The notes beneath the pieces were generated by a model. That model ran no database searches. It was not told where the DNA came from and saw only the letters and a list, made by a program, of their open reading frames with translations. A stretch of 15,686 nucleotides of DNA from an uncultured Sulfurimonas sp. (GTDB lineage: Bacteria > Campylobacterota > Campylobacteria > Campylobacterales > Sulfurimonadaceae): positions 1 through 15,686 of the forward strand of contig CALDOC010000441.1 of assembly GCA_937914675.1 (NCBI GenBank). Direction: 5' to 3'. A program made the position numbers and the translations under genes. Of the stretch, positions 13,255 through 15,686 are shown piece by piece (within the stretch, counting starts at the first letter, position 1; each line of letters starts with the position of its first letter).

Positions 13255-15597
13255 CTAGCCTCTGTCGCACATGATGGCAAACTCGCAGTAGTTGCAGTTT
13301 TTGACATCTTCGCACATCTGAAAATTGACCTCTTCGATGGCCAATAAATCTTTGACGTGCGATTCCAAAATGGCGAGTTTTTCTCGCAAAAAGGCTTCAG
13401 GCACTATTTTGGACTCTTTGAGGTCGTAAAACCCGCAAGAGACCTCGCCAAGACTCGACGCCAAGAGATAGTAAAACTCCAACTGAAAGTCCGTCGCCTC
13501 CGTGAAGTTGCTTTTGTTGTAAAGCGCGTACGAACCCGTTTTGTAGTCAAGAACCTCTATCTCCTTCGCTCTTTTGTCTATCCTGTCAATTTGACCAATC
13601 AGGGTCATCCCCGCAAACTCTACGCTCATACTCTCTTCACAATACTCTACGCTCCAGCCATCATGAAACCTCTGTATCTCAGCTTCACAAAAACTATCCA
13701 TTCTCTTTTTTTGCATAGCGATAAGATACTTCTCTAGTTCACTCTCACCTCTTTGAGCATCCAACTCTTTATGCAAATCTCTTCTTAAATCATGAAGATG
13801 CTCATAGGAGTTTTGTTTACTATACAACTCTTTTAACGCGCCATGTACCGCATTACCTATCTCATGCTCTTTTGGCATATCCTTAGGTATTTCATGCGAG
13901 TTTAAATGTTCTATATAAGTATGATAATACTTTCGTTTGCATGTTAAAAATGTTTTTAATCTCGTGGCTGAGAGCTTAACGTCTTTAAAACTATACTCTA
14001 GCGTAATCTCATTTTTTACTATCGCTTCATGCCTTACTCTTTTGAAGAGTATATTTGCATAATCTAGTTCATTGTACTTATTGTTGGCTTTTACGCCAAG
14101 CTGCTTTAAAAAACGAGATTCGTTGCTTTCACTAGAGTTCACGTAAGAAATGGCAACGCTTTTTGAACGGTTTATCAACGTCTCATAATAGTGTTTTTGC
14201 AAATTTTCCCTATCGCTCATAGTAGGAAGATTTGCCATTTCTCTTATCTTGGAGTTTAAGAACATATCCTTGTCGCTTCTCTTTGGAACGTTTTTGTCAC
14301 TAAAATCAACTATCACGACTGCGTCAAAATTAACCGAACGGGTTTCAAGAACACCCATTACGGTGATTTTGCCACCTCTCACGTCATCCATGGTTCTCGA
14401 CGCCAAGCGAGACAAAAAAACGTTAAAAAGAGATTTGACGCTCATCTCTTTCATGACGGGCAATATGGCCCGAAAGCTATGCGTCTCCTCTTGATAAATC
14501 TTCAATTCCTGTTTGACGTCAAAAAAGTTTGCGCTTTCTTCCAAAAACTCGATAAAATTTATTTCATTGCATTTTTTATGGTAAATTTTTTGAATTGCAA
14601 GATAAAGTTCGTCACCCACCCTATCTAGTCTGTGATAATTTTCTTGCGATTTTTGTTCTATGCTTTTTATAGTCGCGTTAAGTTTTACGTACAATTTGCT
14701 TTTTGAATACGGCTCGCCCATAGCGAAGTTGAAGTTTGACTTCTCGTCAAACGAACGAAGAGTCTCCGCCATCTTTTCATCAGGTAAAATTACGGCGATG
14801 TTTTGAGCCTCATAGCCTAACTTGATAAAGTCATGAATCGCTTTTTTTATAAACCCAATCTGCAAAAGCGATTCGCTAAAACTTTCACAACTAACATTTG
14901 AATTTTTTCTTGTTTTTATTTTAGACAGCGCTTTTTTTGCATTGAAAGATATTTGATATTCATAGCCCTCTTCCAAGTCAACGCCCATATCAAAAAATTT
15001 ACTCTGCATTTTCAAATTGAACGACGTGGTCGTAAAAAAAACAACAATCTCTGAATAATCGCAACATAACAGCAGTAGTTCAAACTCAAAATTTGTCAAA
15101 TGCCCGTCTATGTGCAATTCCAGCCGTTTATGCGTTTTTGCGTATTCTTCATTAAAAACGTAGAGCTTAGGCAAAAATATCTTGTCTAAAACTTTTCTCT
15201 CAACGCATAGCTTTTCATAACGAACATACAACTCTTTTAGTATGCTTATGTGCTCTTCGTATTCAGCGTAAACATCCGCGTCTTCAAGAGTCTCTATGTT
15301 GTAAAGTTCCGCGCTCAACTCTTCATAAAATTTAAAAATGTAAGATGAGTTTTTTGTAAACGTAAAAAAGTTTCTCTCAATCTGAAGTGACGCGAACTCT
15401 TTAAAATCAGACGCCTCAAGCAAAAGTAAAACTCGGCTATCTTCGTCTATCGCCTTAAAATCTTTTACGACGCATAGTTTAGATATAAATTCGCTCATAG
15501 CGATATAGTTTGGCAAAAAAAGGGATAAAGAATCTATTTGAAGTTGCTCGTGACGTATTGCACGAGCGGAAGGTAAGACTATTGTCGCGTCATTCAA
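13255..15597 (-). CDS. addB: AddB-like nuclease with Fe-S cluster motif
   Basis: A 780-residue partner of AddA. The N-terminal two thirds resemble a UvrD/RecB-like fold but show no Walker A (GKT/S), so no ATPase activity is expected. The C-terminal RecB-type nuclease has H585 (IGNAVHGAL), D671 (GQIDRID), D684-Y-K686 (LDYKTG) and then FQLEFYYLLA. C553 before the nuclease and C768-x2-C771-x5-C777 at the end match the four-cysteine [4Fe-4S] staple of AddB proteins. The start is TTG at 15597: TTAGG lies seven bases upstream, overlapping the stop of the previous gene, and no in-frame ATG is nearby (the ATG at 15593 is in another frame). Shorter than Bacillus AddB (about 1160 residues). It probably forms the AddAB break-repair enzyme with the gene product at 6757-9471. 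GC changes sharply inside the gene near 13680. Confidence 0.87.
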   Translation of the reverse strand: MNDATIVLPSARAIRHEQLQIDSLSLFLPNYIAMSEFISKLCVVKDFKAIDEDSRVLLLLEASDFKEFASLQIERNFFTFTKNSSYIFKFYEELSAELYNIETLEDADVYAEYEEHISILKELYVRYEKLCVERKVLDKIFLPKLYVFNEEYAKTHKRLELHIDGHLTNFEFELLLLCCDYSEIVVFFTTTSFNLKMQSKFFDMGVDLEEGYEYQISFNAKKALSKIKTRKNSNVSCESFSESLLQIGFIKKAIHDFIKLGYEAQNIAVILPDEKMAETLRSFDEKSNFNFAMGEPYSKSKLYVKLNATIKSIEQKSQENYHRLDRVGDELYLAIQKIYHKKCNEINFIEFLEESANFFDVKQELKIYQEETHSFRAILPVMKEMSVKSLFNVFLSRLASRTMDDVRGGKITVMGVLETRSVNFDAVVIVDFSDKNVPKRSDKDMFLNSKIREMANLPTMSDRENLQKHYYETLINRSKSVAISYVNSSESNESRFLKQLGVKANNKYNELDYANILFKRVRHEAIVKNEITLEYSFKDVKLSATRLKTFLTCKRKYYHTYIEHLNSHEIPKDMPKEHEIGNAVHGALKELYSKQNSYEHLHDLRRDLHKELDAQRGESELEKYLIAMQKKRMDSFCEAEIQRFHDGWSVEYCEESMSVEFAGMTLIGQIDRIDKRAKEIEVLDYKTGSYALYNKSNFTEATDFQLEFYYLLASSLGEVSCGFYDLKESKIVPEAFLREKLAILESHVKDLLAIEEVNFQMCEDVKNCNYCEFAIMCDRG

Positions 15598-15605
15598 AAC
15601 GTAAC

Positions 15606-15686
15606 CTAATATTCTGAATAGTTTGTATTTCTAGTATCTACTTTTACGTTGTAAAATCTACTTAGTTTTTCAACTTCAACTTTTAC
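15606..15686 (-). CDS. Partial CDS entering from the right edge (C-terminal end)
   Basis: The minus strand is open from the window edge for 26 codons, beginning VKVEVEKLSRFYNVK and ending NTNYSEY before a TAG at 15606-15608. The residues are charged and mixed in a way typical of a real soluble protein end. The stop is eight bases before the addB TTG and overlaps its ribosome site, so the genes are probably in one operon. Too little remains to name the protein. Confidence 0.7.
   Translation of the reverse strand, partial: VKVEVEKLSRFYNVKVDTRNTNYSEY

Noticed and set aside
12845..13315. Minus-strand open frame of 156 codons across the permease and the end of addB
   Set aside because: The product is Arg/Gln/Lys-rich and low in complexity, as expected for the antisense of a GC-richer membrane-protein gene. 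It has no domain.
1..15686. CRISPR arrays, tRNA or rRNA genes, insertion sequences
   Set aside because: Read for regularly spaced repeats, tRNA-like ends and transposase motifs and found none.

Overview
The window looks like chromosomal DNA from a member of the Campylobacterota (the former Epsilonproteobacteria), possibly a Sulfurimonas- or Sulfurovum-like chemolithoautotroph. The evidence is the low-to-moderate GC, the four-subunit pyruvate:ferredoxin oxidoreductase in gamma-delta-alpha-beta order, the short AddA/AddB-type repair proteins, and promoters with a clear -10 box but little -35. The genus is an inference. No rRNA, tRNA, CRISPR array or insertion sequence was seen.

Layout, left to right. 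Positions 1-254 are non-coding and hold one perfect hairpin. From 3406 down to 255 (minus strand) lies a tight porG-porD-porA-porB operon for pyruvate:ferredoxin oxidoreductase / pyruvate synthase. Upstream on the same strand (5669-3534) sit a family 5 (oligopeptide/nickel type) periplasmic binding protein and an HAD phosphatase that abut with no gap. The binding-protein gene has no ribosome site of its own. An 11-codon mini-ORF with a good Shine-Dalgarno overlaps its start by ATGA. Next, also on the minus strand, is the ribosomal protein operon rplM-rpsI (6648-5820), which ends in a good intrinsic terminator.

The right half is two recombination-repair genes separated by a metal-uptake cassette. 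addA (RecB-like helicase-nuclease, 9471-6757) follows a Fur-family regulator gene (9849-9481) on the minus strand. Facing away from the regulator is a plus-strand unit: a small His/Cys-rich exported protein, an outer-membrane beta-barrel protein, a ZnuA-like periplasmic metal-binding protein and a ZnuB-like ABC permease. No ABC ATPase gene is present. The permease gene ends two bases from the end of addB (15597-13255, minus strand), which encodes the Fe-S nuclease partner of AddA. A gene running in from the right edge ends eight bases before addB.

The divergent region between regulator and uptake unit carries a near-perfect 9-3-9 dyad and a second related element over the likely plus-strand promoter. 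A Zur-like regulator controlling the outer-membrane, periplasmic and inner-membrane steps of zinc (or similar metal) uptake is the most economical reading. The points most worth following are the two overlapping short leader ORFs, the missing ATPase, the split of addA from addB, and a sharp composition change inside addB near 13680.
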